Source of the DNA: Histidinibacterium lentulum
Lineage (GTDB): Bacteria > Pseudomonadota > Alphaproteobacteria > Rhodobacterales > Rhodobacteraceae
Direction: 5' to 3'
Length of the DNA stretch: 64,000 nucleotides
Assembly (NCBI RefSeq): GCF_003789055.1
Contig: NZ_ML119082.1
Location: 1-64,000 of the forward strand
Below the pieces are notes generated by a model that was not told the origin of the DNA, made no database searches, and was given only the letters and a program-made list of their open reading frames with translations. Both the position numbers and the translations under genes were made by a program. This document shows, piece by piece, positions 54,995 to 63,001 of the stretch (position 1 is its first letter; each line of letters begins with the position of its first letter).

Positions 54995-55291
54995 ATGACC
55001 CGCCTTCCCCTTGCCCTCCTCCTTTCCGCCGCCCTCTCCGGATGCGGCGGCGGCGCGCCCTCCGGGATCGCGGGCGACAGGGCGGTCGTCTCCGGGGCCG
55101 GCGCGGACCTCCTGAAACTCCGCGCCGGGCCCGGCCTCGGCTACGAGGTGCGCCTCGGCCTGCCCGACGGCACCGCGCTCCTCCGCCGCGACTGCGTGAC
55201 CGAACTGGGTCAGACCTGGTGCCGCGTCGCCCTGGCCGGAGCGCCCAACCTCACCGGCTACGTCGCCGCCGACTACCTCGTCCCCCGCTGA
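54995..55291 (+). CDS. SH3-domain lipoprotein
   Basis: A 98-residue protein with a lipobox (MTRLPLALLLSAALSGCGGG, Cys17) followed by a single bacterial SH3 domain (LLKLRAGPGLGYEVRLGLPDGTALLRRDC ... TGYVAADYLVPR). SH3b domains often bind cell-wall peptides. It stands alone, divergent from soxB. A 25-bp dispersed repeat copy follows 38 bases after the stop. Confidence 0.82.
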   Translation: MTRLPLALLLSAALSGCGGGAPSGIAGDRAVVSGAGADLLKLRAGPGLGYEVRLGLPDGTALLRRDCVTELGQTWCRVALAGAPNLTGYVAADYLVPR

Positions 55292-55328
55292 CGGCGCCCG
55301 GCGGGTCGCCGCGCCCCTGCCTTCGACC

Positions 55329-55354
55329 TTTTCTGGCCGGAAATATCCCGGGGG
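55329..55354 (+). repeat. Dispersed 25-bp repeat, copy 4
   Basis: TTTTCTGGCCGGAAATATCC then CGGGGGA, the copy closest to the consensus. It lies 38 bases after the SH3 lipoprotein stop on the same strand. Confidence 0.75.
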
Positions 55355-55465
55355 AGTCGGCCGCAGGCCGGCGGGGGCAGCGCCCCCGGATCGCCGCGTG
55401 CAGCGCGGCGACACCCTTTCTCCCCGCCGCACCCGGCCGGGCCGGGCGCGCAGCCCCCGGCGGGT

Positions 55466-55486
55466 CGCCCCGGCGCAGCCGGGGCG
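55466..55486 (-). terminator. GCA-triloop hairpin after glutamate dehydrogenase
   Basis: Perfect 9-bp stem CGCCCCGGC / GCCGGGGCG with a GCA loop, 7 bases beyond the dehydrogenase stop on the minus strand. Matches the hairpin after the YdcH-like gene in design, loop and distance from a stop codon. No T-run. Confidence 0.45.
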
Positions 55487-55492
55487 AAACCG

Positions 55493-56935
55493 TTACAGCC
55501 CCTTCGCCCGGTAGCTCGCCGCGACGCGCTCGATCGCCACGATATAGGCCGCGGTCCGCAGGTCGCCGACATCGTCGCGGCGGCGCCAGACCTCGGCCAT
55601 GGACTGGTAGGCGCCGCGCATCGTGTCGTCGAGACCCGAGCGCACCAGTTCGAGCTCGCCCGCGCCGCGCAGGTATTTGCCCTTGAAATCGGGCGAGAGC
55701 GTCCACTTGATCGACGCGTCCGAGGAGATCCGCTCCAGTTCGTCCACGATCAGCTGGTGGCGCGACTCCTCCTGCCGGCGCTGCATCCGGCCGAAGCGGA
55801 TATGGCTCAGGTTCTTGACCCATTCGAAATAGCTGACGGTCACGCCGCCGGCATTGGCATACATGTCGGGAATGATCACGCAGCCGCGCTGGCGCAGGAT
55901 CTCGTCGGCGCCCGCCGTCACCGGGCCGTTCGCCGCCTCGATGATCAGCGGCGCCCTGATGCGCGCGGCGTTGCCGAGGTGGATCACGCCTTCCATCGCC
56001 GCCGGGATCAGGATGTCGCAGTCCGACTCCAGCACCGCCGCCGGGTCGGCCCTGCACCCGGCCTCGGGATAGTCCGTGACCCCGCCGTGGCGCGTGATCC
56101 AGTCCTTGACCGACCGGACGTCGAGCCCCGCCTCGTCGAAGAGCGCGCCGTCGTGCTCGATGATGCCGGTGATCCGCGCGCCGTCCTCCTGCGCGAGGAA
56201 CAGCGCCGCGTGATAGCCGACGTTGCCCAGCCCCTGCACGATCACGCGCTTGCCGTCGAGCGTGCCCGACAGCCCCGCCTTCGCCACGTCCTCCCGGTGG
56301 CGAAAGAACTCCTGCAGCGCGTATTGCACCCCGCGACCGGTCGCCTCGACCCGGCCCTGGATGCCCCCCGCGTGGGTCGGCTTTCCCGTGACGCAGGCAT
56401 TGGCGTTGATGTCGGTGGTGTTCATCCGCCGGTACTGGTCCGCGATCCAGGCCATCTCGCGCTCGGACGTGCCCATGTCCGGGGCGGGCACGTTCTGCGC
56501 GGGGTGGATCAGGTCGCGCTTGGCGAGCTCGTAGGCGAAGCGGCGGGTGATCTGCTCGATCTCGTGCTCCTCCCAGGCGCGCGGGTCGATGCAGAGCCCG
56601 CCTTTGGCGCCGCCGAAGGGCGTCTCCACCAGCGCGCACTTGTAGGTCATCAGCGCGGCAAGCGCCTCCACCTCGTCCTGGTTCACGGCAAGCGAATAGC
56701 GGATGCCGCCCTTGACCGGCTCCATGTGTTCGGAATGGTTCGACCGGTAGCCGGTGAACGTGTGGATCGCCCCCCTGAGCCGCACGCCGAAGCGCACCGT
56801 GTAGGTCGCGTTGCAGACCCGGATCTTCTCCTCGAGTCCGGGCGAGAGATCCATCAGGGCCATGGCCCGGTTGACCATGATGTTGACGCTCTCGCGGAAG
56901 CTGGGTTCGCCGTCTGGGCGCAGGGTGGCGGTCAT
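55493..56935 (-). CDS. gdh: Glutamate dehydrogenase
   Basis: A 480-residue Glu/Leu/Phe/Val-type dehydrogenase. Motifs are MEPVKGGIRYS (substrate-binding lysine), FGGAKGGL (catalytic lysine region), and the Rossmann VIVQGLGNVGYHAALFLA. It interconverts glutamate and 2-oxoglutarate plus ammonia; the coenzyme (NAD or NADP) is not certain. The start MTATLRPDGEPSF follows a GAGGTTCCA purine-rich site; the 67-residue upstream extension is in the intergenic region and rejected. It faces the Tad-like operon across a 345-base gap. Confidence 0.93.
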   Translation of the reverse strand: MTATLRPDGEPSFRESVNIMVNRAMALMDLSPGLEEKIRVCNATYTVRFGVRLRGAIHTFTGYRSNHSEHMEPVKGGIRYSLAVNQDEVEALAALMTYKCALVETPFGGAKGGLCIDPRAWEEHEIEQITRRFAYELAKRDLIHPAQNVPAPDMGTSEREMAWIADQYRRMNTTDINANACVTGKPTHAGGIQGRVEATGRGVQYALQEFFRHREDVAKAGLSGTLDGKRVIVQGLGNVGYHAALFLAQEDGARITGIIEHDGALFDEAGLDVRSVKDWITRHGGVTDYPEAGCRADPAAVLESDCDILIPAAMEGVIHLGNAARIRAPLIIEAANGPVTAGADEILRQRGCVIIPDMYANAGGVTVSYFEWVKNLSHIRFGRMQRRQEESRHQLIVDELERISSDASIKWTLSPDFKGKYLRGAGELELVRSGLDDTMRGAYQSMAEVWRRRDDVGDLRTAAYIVAIERVAASYRAKGL

Positions 56936-57280
56936 TGGAACCTCGGATATCGCATTGGTCTGTGCTCCGACCCTAACCGGGAATTGCAAACGATATAGCC
57001 GCAGCGCGGTTTTTTTTGGCATGACCCCGCGCCGTCTCCGGCTGAGGGACGCAGCGTCGCGTCCACCCGGACAGGAGCGGCGTCGGTTTCCCATCGCGTG
57101 ACAATACCGGCTCCCATAGGAAGATTGCGCCGCCATTGCATTGCAATGATTGAAAGAATTTCGATCTCTGCCCTAACGTCGCCATATTCCGGTGATCAAA
57201 GATGCAACGCGGGATTCCGTGACGCGCGCCGACCTGCTCCGGCCGGGCGACGCGGACGTCCGAGGTCGAAAGGTGATCCG
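56936..57280. other. 345-base divergent regulatory region (gdh / Tad-like operon)
   Basis: No gene is supported here. The region is less GC-rich than its surroundings and holds a run of eight T (57010-57017), a 10-bp palindrome CATTGCAATG at 57139-57148, and TAACGTCGCC at 57174-57183, a 10-mer also present in the promoter region of the YmdB-like gene. Promoters for both flanking operons should lie here. Confidence 0.5.
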
Positions 57281-58963
57281 ATGTGCGAGCTGCCACTTGC
57301 CACATGTCCCGCACTGTGGGGCCCTCGGGGTGATCCTGCCGCCCCGCGGCCGCGTGCGGACATGACCTGCCGACTCCTGGTGCTGCGCCGCGACGAGAGC
57401 GGCGGGTTCGTCATCTTCGGTCTCTTCCTCTTCGTTGCCATGCTCATCGTCACCGGCCTCGCGGTGGACATGATGCGCACGGAAAACACGCGCTCCAAGC
57501 TGCAGAATGCGCTGGACCGCGCGGTCATCGCCGCCGCCGACCTGGACCAGATGCTCGATCCCGAGGCGGTGGTCGAGGACTACATGACGAAGGCCGGCCT
57601 CGCCTCGAACCTCGTGAGCGTCTCGGTCACCGATACGGCCACGAGCCGGATCGTGTCGGCCGAGGCAAAGGCCGATGTCCCGATGTTCTTCATTCGCATG
57701 GTCGGGATCGACCGGATAAGCGCGCCCGCGGCCTCCGTCGCGACGGAGGCGATCTCGGACCTCGAGGTCAGCCTCGTCGTCGATGTCTCCGGGTCCATGA
57801 GCGGCTCCAAGATCGCGGCGCTGCAGGACGCGGCCAACTCCTTTGCGACCGTCCTGCTCGAGACGATGGGCCCGGAGCGCATCTCGATCAACATCGTCCC
57901 CTACTCGACCCAGGTTGCGGCGCCCGCCGGGCTGCTGGACCTGATGCCGGGCTTCGCGCGGGACCACGGCCGGTCGAACTGCATCTCCTTCGACGGCGCC
58001 GATTTCGGCGACGTGCCCTTCGCCGGCTCCGCCGACCTCGCCCAGGCGGCCCATTTCGACCCCTTCTACAGCTGGGGTCCGCTCAGCAACGAGACCCGCC
58101 GGGCCTTCGTCTGCAATCCGCAGGACTGGGCGGAACTCGCGCTGATGCAGAACGATCTGGACGACATCGAGGCGTTCATCGGCAGGCTGGAGGCCGGGGG
58201 GAACACCTCCATCGACGTGGGCCTCAAATGGGGCGCGGCCCTTCTGGATCCGTCCATGGGTCCGATCCTGTCGCTCCACGAGAACGGCGTCTCGGGCCTC
58301 GTCAATCCCGTCGCGGCCTATGACGATCCCGAGGCGGACAAGATCATCGTGCTGATGACGGACGGAATGAACACGGTGGAACACCGGCTCCGCGGCATCG
58401 ACATGTCCGCCCTGTCGGACGTCTACATCGACGACTCGCGCAACGAGCTCTGGGTTCGGGAAGTCGACACCTTCGACGCAGACGGCGACGGCCGCCGCTC
58501 CTCGGACGAGTGGTTCAACCCCCGGTTCCGCATCAACAACTGGGCGAATTTCTGGCGCCGTGACACCGAATGGCCCTACGGCAGCGGCCGGATCTCCGAG
58601 AACGTCCGCCAGCTCACCTACGAAGAACTCTTCAGCCGGGTCTCGGTCTACTACAATGCCTATTACCACCACTACATTCAGGAATACCGCTACGACGACT
58701 GGTACGACTGGTATCACGGCATTCTCGACTCGAGCATCGGCACCACCGAGAAGAACGCCCGCCTCTCCCGCATCTGCGACGAGACCAAGGAAAAGGGCAT
58801 CCGGATCTTCTCCGTGGGATTCGAGGTGAACGACGACGCCGCCCTCGTCATGGCCGATTGCGCCTCGTCCGACAGCCATTTCTACCGGGTCGCGGGCAAC
58901 GACCTGATCACCACCTTCGAACAGATCGCCCGAACGATCACTGAACTGAGGCTGACGCAATGA
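57281..58963 (+). CDS. TadG-like von Willebrand A protein, paralogue 1
   Basis: A 560-residue protein. After a short N-terminal tail comes one membrane helix (about 43-64), a TadG-type coiled stretch with KLQNALDRAVIAAADLDQ, and a vWA domain whose MIDAS motif is DVSGS (168-172) with further metal residues in LMTDGMNT. Near residues 425-465 is a Tyr/Trp/Asp-rich insert. It ends ITELRLTQ. TadG proteins are envelope components of Flp/Tad pili. ATG at 57281 is chosen because AAAGGTG lies 6 bases upstream; an ATG 27 codons later is an alternative. The stop overlaps tadE. Confidence 0.82.
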   Translation: MCELPLATCPALWGPRGDPAAPRPRADMTCRLLVLRRDESGGFVIFGLFLFVAMLIVTGLAVDMMRTENTRSKLQNALDRAVIAAADLDQMLDPEAVVEDYMTKAGLASNLVSVSVTDTATSRIVSAEAKADVPMFFIRMVGIDRISAPAASVATEAISDLEVSLVVDVSGSMSGSKIAALQDAANSFATVLLETMGPERISINIVPYSTQVAAPAGLLDLMPGFARDHGRSNCISFDGADFGDVPFAGSADLAQAAHFDPFYSWGPLSNETRRAFVCNPQDWAELALMQNDLDDIEAFIGRLEAGGNTSIDVGLKWGAALLDPSMGPILSLHENGVSGLVNPVAAYDDPEADKIIVLMTDGMNTVEHRLRGIDMSALSDVYIDDSRNELWVREVDTFDADGDGRRSSDEWFNPRFRINNWANFWRRDTEWPYGSGRISENVRQLTYEELFSRVSVYYNAYYHHYIQEYRYDDWYDWYHGILDSSIGTTEKNARLSRICDETKEKGIRIFSVGFEVNDDAALVMADCASSDSHFYRVAGNDLITTFEQIARTITELRLTQ

Positions 58964-59496
58964 TACTGAAGCTCCTGGCGCGTCTGCGCCGTCTGCGCCG
59001 CTCCGAACGCGGCAGCGCCACCGTCGAATTCGTGATCCTGTTCCCGCTGTTCTTCACCCTGCTGCTGTCGTCCGTCGAAAGCGGGGTGGTGATGGTTCGT
59101 CAGATGATGCTCGAGCGCGGGCTCGACATTTCGGTGCGGGCGGTCCGTCTCGGCACCAGCCACCAGGTGTCCGACGAGGAACTGCGCGAGATGATCTGCA
59201 GGGTCACGGGCGTGATCCCGAACTGCATGTCGGAACTCAAGGTGGAGATGATCATCCTCAATCCCTGGGCCTTCAACCAGCCGGATCCCAATGCCGATTG
59301 CGTGAACCGCAGCGAAGAGGTGCAGGTGAACCGGAACTTCCAGAACGGCGCGAGCCACCAGGTGATGATGCTCCGGGCCTGTGCGCTCTTCGATACGATG
59401 CTGCCCAACATCGGGCTGGGAAAGCGTCTGTCGGACGATGGCGAGAAGCCCTATGCGCTCGTCTCGACCTCGATCTTCGTGATGGAACCCGGCTGA
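58960..59496 (+). CDS. TadE-like pseudopilin, paralogue 1
   Basis: A 178-residue protein with a short basic N-terminus and one membrane helix (GSATVEFVILFPLFFTLLLSS, about 18-38) whose TVEF motif is the TadE/pseudopilin cleavage and assembly region. The rest is periplasmic, with at least four cysteines. TadE-like pseudopilins support Tad pilus assembly. The start overlaps the stop of the vWA gene by four bases. Confidence 0.88.
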   Translation: MILKLLARLRRLRRSERGSATVEFVILFPLFFTLLLSSVESGVVMVRQMMLERGLDISVRAVRLGTSHQVSDEELREMICRVTGVIPNCMSELKVEMIILNPWAFNQPDPNADCVNRSEEVQVNRNFQNGASHQVMMLRACALFDTMLPNIGLGKRLSDDGEKPYALVSTSIFVMEPG

Positions 59497-59523
59497 TCAC
59501 CGAAGGACAGTCGCGCCGGTCCC

Positions 59524-59553
59524 GGGGCCGCGCTCCGCAGGGGGCGCGGCCCC
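59524..59553 (+). terminator. Hairpin between tadE-like and second vWA gene
   Basis: Perfect 10-bp stem GGGGCCGCGC / GCGCGGCCCC with a 10-base loop, 27 bases after the tadE-like stop and 108 before the next start. TTATT follows about 9 bases later. It may split the locus into two transcripts or reduce expression of the second half. Confidence 0.45.
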
Positions 59554-59661
59554 GCCGCCTTATTGCCATTCTTCCGCCGCGACTTGTCTCCTCCGCTCCC
59601 AATTCGCGCCGCGAAGTCCGGGCATCTTCACAGGTCAATTGGACGTGGAAGGGAACATGGG

Positions 59662-61308
59662 ATGGCGGTGCGTATGCGGTCCATGTCAGTCGGAGCGGTG
59701 GCCGGTTTCCGCAGCCGTGAAGACGGTGGTTTTGCCATCTTCAGCCTGTTCCTCTTCATCGCGATGATGGCCGTCACGGGGATGGCCGTGGATCTCATGC
59801 GGCTCGAGACCCAGCGGACGCGGCTGCAGGCCACGCTCGACCGCGCCGCTCTGGCGGCGGCCGACCTCGATCAGACGCTCGATCCGCGGGCGGTCGCCGA
59901 GGACTATCTCGATAGGGCGGGTCTGTCGCACCAGCTCCTGAGCGTGGCCGTCGAGGAGGGCCTCAACTTCCGGACGGTGACCCTCGAGGGCAAGGTGGAC
60001 ATGGGGGGACCCTTCTTCAACATCCTCAATACCGCCAACATGATCCAGCCGGCCTCGGCAACGGCGACAGAACGCGTGGACAACCTCGAGATCAGCCTCG
60101 TGGTCGACATTTCCGCGTCGATGGGCGGCTCGAAACTGACCGAGCTGAAGAACGCGGCGACCGCGTTCGTCAACACGATCTTCGCCAAGGCCGAATGGGG
60201 CGACGTGACGATCTCGCTGGTGCCCTATTCGACCCAGGTCGCGCTGCCCGCCGAGATGGCCGATCTCTATGCCGGCTTCAACCGCATCCACGGTTACACG
60301 AGCTGCGTGGATTTCAACGCGTCCGATTTCACCACCACGGCCATCAGCCCGGCGGCGAACAACCCGCTCAGGCAGAGCCAGCATTTCGACCCCTTCGCGA
60401 CCTGGGGCGAGCTCGACAGCTCGAACGAGCGGCTCTTCGTCTGCCCCGAAGGCTCCCAGGCCGAGATCCTGCCCTATGCGGACAATGCCGCCGCGCTGCT
60501 GACGGCGATCTCCCAACTGGAGATCGAGTCGAACACGTCCATCGATATCGGAATGAAATGGGGCGCGGCGATGCTCGACCCGAGCTTCGGGCCCGTGCTC
60601 GACGGCCTGATCGCCGAGGGGACGGTCGACGCGGGATTCAGCGACCGTCCCTTCGCCTTCGACGACGACGAGGCGATCAAGGTCATCGTCCTGATGACCG
60701 ACGGCGAGAACACGACCGAGTTCCGGGTCGATGACTCGCTCCGGGGGATGTCCAACATCTACCGGGAGAACAACGGCGAGATCTGGGTCCATGCGACCGA
60801 ACACCGCCGGAACGGCACGGACGGCGACAACAACCACCACGAACGCTGGTTCAACTCCAAGCGGGAGCGCTACGGCTGGTCCAACTTCTGGCGCTATACC
60901 TGGCATTTCTCCCAGAGCTGGAACCTCGGCTATGACGACATTCCACGGGAATTCACCCGACTGTCCTGGGCCGAGGTCTTCGACTTCACCTCGCTCTATT
61001 ACAACGCGTGGTATTATCAGTACGCGCGGGAGTGGAACGCCAACGACTTCTGGCGCCACAGGGACTGGGCCTACCAGAACGTCTCCGGCTCCGAGAAGGA
61101 CAGCCGTCTTGCCGCGATCTGCAACGCGTCCAAGGCGCAGGGGATCATCATCTACGCGGTCGGTTTCGAAGTGAGCAACCACGCCGCGAACGTGATGGGA
61201 CAATGCGCGTCCTCGCCCGCCCATTTCTTCCGCGTCGCCGGAGCCGAACTGACCCAGGCCTTCAATGCCATCGCCCGGAACATCACCGACCTGCGTCTGA
61301 CCCAATAA
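59662..61308 (+). CDS. TadG-like von Willebrand A protein, paralogue 2
   Basis: A 548-residue paralogue of the protein two genes upstream. One membrane helix (about 24-44), then the same coiled stretch, and a vWA domain with MIDAS DISAS (149-153) and LMTDGENT. The aromatic insert here is YYNAWYYQYAREWNANDFWR. It ends ITDLRLTQ, matching the first paralogue's last five residues. GGAAGGGAAC precedes the ATG. The MIDAS residues are intact in both copies, so both may bind metal and a ligand. Confidence 0.85.
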   Translation: MAVRMRSMSVGAVAGFRSREDGGFAIFSLFLFIAMMAVTGMAVDLMRLETQRTRLQATLDRAALAAADLDQTLDPRAVAEDYLDRAGLSHQLLSVAVEEGLNFRTVTLEGKVDMGGPFFNILNTANMIQPASATATERVDNLEISLVVDISASMGGSKLTELKNAATAFVNTIFAKAEWGDVTISLVPYSTQVALPAEMADLYAGFNRIHGYTSCVDFNASDFTTTAISPAANNPLRQSQHFDPFATWGELDSSNERLFVCPEGSQAEILPYADNAAALLTAISQLEIESNTSIDIGMKWGAAMLDPSFGPVLDGLIAEGTVDAGFSDRPFAFDDDEAIKVIVLMTDGENTTEFRVDDSLRGMSNIYRENNGEIWVHATEHRRNGTDGDNNHHERWFNSKRERYGWSNFWRYTWHFSQSWNLGYDDIPREFTRLSWAEVFDFTSLYYNAWYYQYAREWNANDFWRHRDWAYQNVSGSEKDSRLAAICNASKAQGIIIYAVGFEVSNHAANVMGQCASSPAHFFRVAGAELTQAFNAIARNITDLRLTQ

Positions 61309-61363
61309 TGCCACATTTCGGGTTTACGCAACGTCCTGACGTGTCTAGCAGGGGATCACCGCG

Positions 61364-61963
61364 ATGAGTAGTCGCAGAAAGCTGGTTCCGCGCCTCCGCC
61401 GGTTCGGATCTTCCGAAACCGGAAGCCTGACCGTCGAGGCCGTTCTCGTGCTGCCCCTTCTGCTCTGGGTCTACCTGGCGAGCTTCATCTTCTTCGACGC
61501 CTTCCGCGCGCAGTCGCTCAACGACAAGGCGGCGTTCGCCATCGCCGACGCCATGAGCCGCGAGACCCGCTCGATCAACGCCGCCTACATCAGCTCCATG
61601 CGCGACATTCACCGGGCCATGACCTTCGCCCGGTTGCCCACCAAGCTCCGCATCTCGGTGCTGCGCTACGACGGCGCGGCGGACCGGCACCACGTCGTCT
61701 GGTCGCAGGCGCGCGGGCCGAACCTGTCCATCCTCAAGGATACCGACCTCACAGGGTCCTCCGGCGTCCGGGAGTCCATCCCGATGATGTCCGACGGCGA
61801 GCGGATCATCCTGGTCGAGGCGGGCCTGCCCTACGAGCCGATCTTCAATGTGGGCGTCGATGCGATCACGATGCAGGCGATCACGCCGATCAGCCCGCGC
61901 TACGCCTCGCAGCTCTGCTGGGACGTGAACAACGACTCGAACCCGACGAATGACGCCTGCTAG
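61364..61963 (+). CDS. TadE-like pseudopilin, paralogue 2
   Basis: A 199-residue protein with a membrane helix preceded by the ETGSLTVEAVLVLPLLLWVY pseudopilin-type motif, then a periplasmic part (AFAIADAMSRETRSINAAYISSMRD...) ending in NSNPTNDAC, close to a Cys at the end. It differs strongly from the first TadE-like protein. Follows the second vWA gene by 55 bases. Confidence 0.85.
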   Translation: MSSRRKLVPRLRRFGSSETGSLTVEAVLVLPLLLWVYLASFIFFDAFRAQSLNDKAAFAIADAMSRETRSINAAYISSMRDIHRAMTFARLPTKLRISVLRYDGAADRHHVVWSQARGPNLSILKDTDLTGSSGVRESIPMMSDGERIILVEAGLPYEPIFNVGVDAITMQAITPISPRYASQLCWDVNNDSNPTNDAC

Positions 61964-62023
61964 TCCGGCCTGATCCCGGTCCCTGGCCGTCGTCCTTCGA
62001 TTGCCGATCCGGCGCCGCGGCCG

Positions 62024-62509
62024 TCACTGCCCGGTCTCCAGCAACAGGCTCAGGCGGTCCGCCATGGCCCGCGCCTCCGCCCCGGCGACGACCCCGCCGA
62101 TGCCCACGCGCCGCCCGATGCGCCACCACAGGCCGGGCGACCAGACAGCGGGCGCCGAACCCGACAGATGCACGAGAAAGCCGTTCGTCGGCTTGAAGGC
62201 AAAGAGGCTCCGGTCGACCCGCAGCATCTCCGCGCGCCGCGCGATCACCCGGCCTCCGCTCTCGAAGAGTCCCTCTCCGGTCAGGACCACCGCGACCGCC
62301 GTCCCCCGCCGCATCCGCTCCGCCTGCCAGAGGATCAGGCCCCCCAGCCCCAGAAGCGCCAGCCGCGCGGCCAGCCCCGGCACCGGGCCGAAGGCGAGAA
62401 GCAGCACCAGCGCGCCGAGCCCGTAGAGCACGCCCAGCGCGAAGAGCCGCCGCGGGGGCGAGGACTCGAGCCGCAAGAGCTCGCCGGGAAGGGGGGCGGA
62501 GGATCGCAT
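62024..62509 (-). CDS. Membrane protein of unknown function
   Basis: A 161-residue protein with two hydrophobic segments (about 23-42 and 46-62), then a soluble C-terminal part with SLFAFKPTNGFLVHLSG. I do not recognise a family. The start at MRSSAPLPGE is chosen; upstream ATG exists. Convergent with the second TadE-like gene. Confidence 0.65.
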   Translation of the reverse strand: MRSSAPLPGELLRLESSPPRRLFALGVLYGLGALVLLLAFGPVPGLAARLALLGLGGLILWQAERMRRGTAVAVVLTGEGLFESGGRVIARRAEMLRVDRSLFAFKPTNGFLVHLSGSAPAVWSPGLWWRIGRRVGIGGVVAGAEARAMADRLSLLLETGQ

Positions 62510-62611
62510 GGCCGGTCCATATCGCCGGGCGACCGGACGCACCACCGGCTTTCGCGCGCGGCGCGGGCGGCCTAGGATGCCTCAGCCCTGCCCGCCTTAC
62601 GGAGCCCCGCC

Positions 62612-62947
62612 ATGGCCCCCCCCGCCCGCGCCCGTCCCGGCGGAGCCGCCGCCGTCCTCGCCGCCCTCCTTGCCCTGGCGGCCTGCGCCGCGCCGCCCGG
62701 CGTGGCGATCCCGGTCCCTCCCGCCGAGGCCCTCGGTCCGCCGCCCGATCTCGTGCCCCTGTCCCCGCTTCTCGCCGCCGCCGACGCGCAGCAGGCAGCC
62801 GCGCGCACCGCGCCCGGGGTCTCCTCGGCCCTCGAGGCTCGGGCCGCCGCGCTGCGCGCCCGCGCCGCCGGCCTGCGCGGCGACGTGGTGCCCGCGCCTC
62901 TGCGCGACCGTCTCGACGCCGGGGTGCCTCGCGCCGCGTTGCCCTGA
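62612..62947 (+). CDS. Small lipoprotein, unknown
   Basis: A 111-residue protein with a lipobox (LAALLALAAC, Cys25), then an Ala/Pro-rich helical mature part. No family named. It lies 54 bases before homoserine dehydrogenase on the same strand. Confidence 0.55.
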   Translation: MAPPARARPGGAAAVLAALLALAACAAPPGVAIPVPPAEALGPPPDLVPLSPLLAAADAQQAAARTAPGVSSALEARAAALRARAAGLRGDVVPAPLRDRLDAGVPRAALP

Positions 62948-63001
62948 GGCCGCTTTCCGGCTAAGGCCGCCACGGCCCCGCCACAGGAGACCTCGCGCCC
63001 C

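Larger units (their letters stand above)
55292..55492. repeat. GC-rich composite intergenic repeat
   Basis: The 201 bases between the lipoprotein and glutamate dehydrogenase genes (convergent) hold a copy of the 25-bp dispersed repeat (55329-55354), a CGGCC-GCA-GGCCG hairpin at 55358-55370, GGGGGC-AGC-GCCCCC at 55373-55387, an 8-bp TCGCCGCG/CGCGGCGA hairpin at 55391-55411, and a GCA-triloop hairpin at the end. Same modules as at 44.2-44.35 kb and at the left edge. No gene. Confidence 0.75.

Noticed and set aside
57098-57280. Longer N-terminus for the first vWA protein
   Set aside because: The extension has no signal sequence or family similarity; AAAGGTG before 57281 supports the shorter protein.
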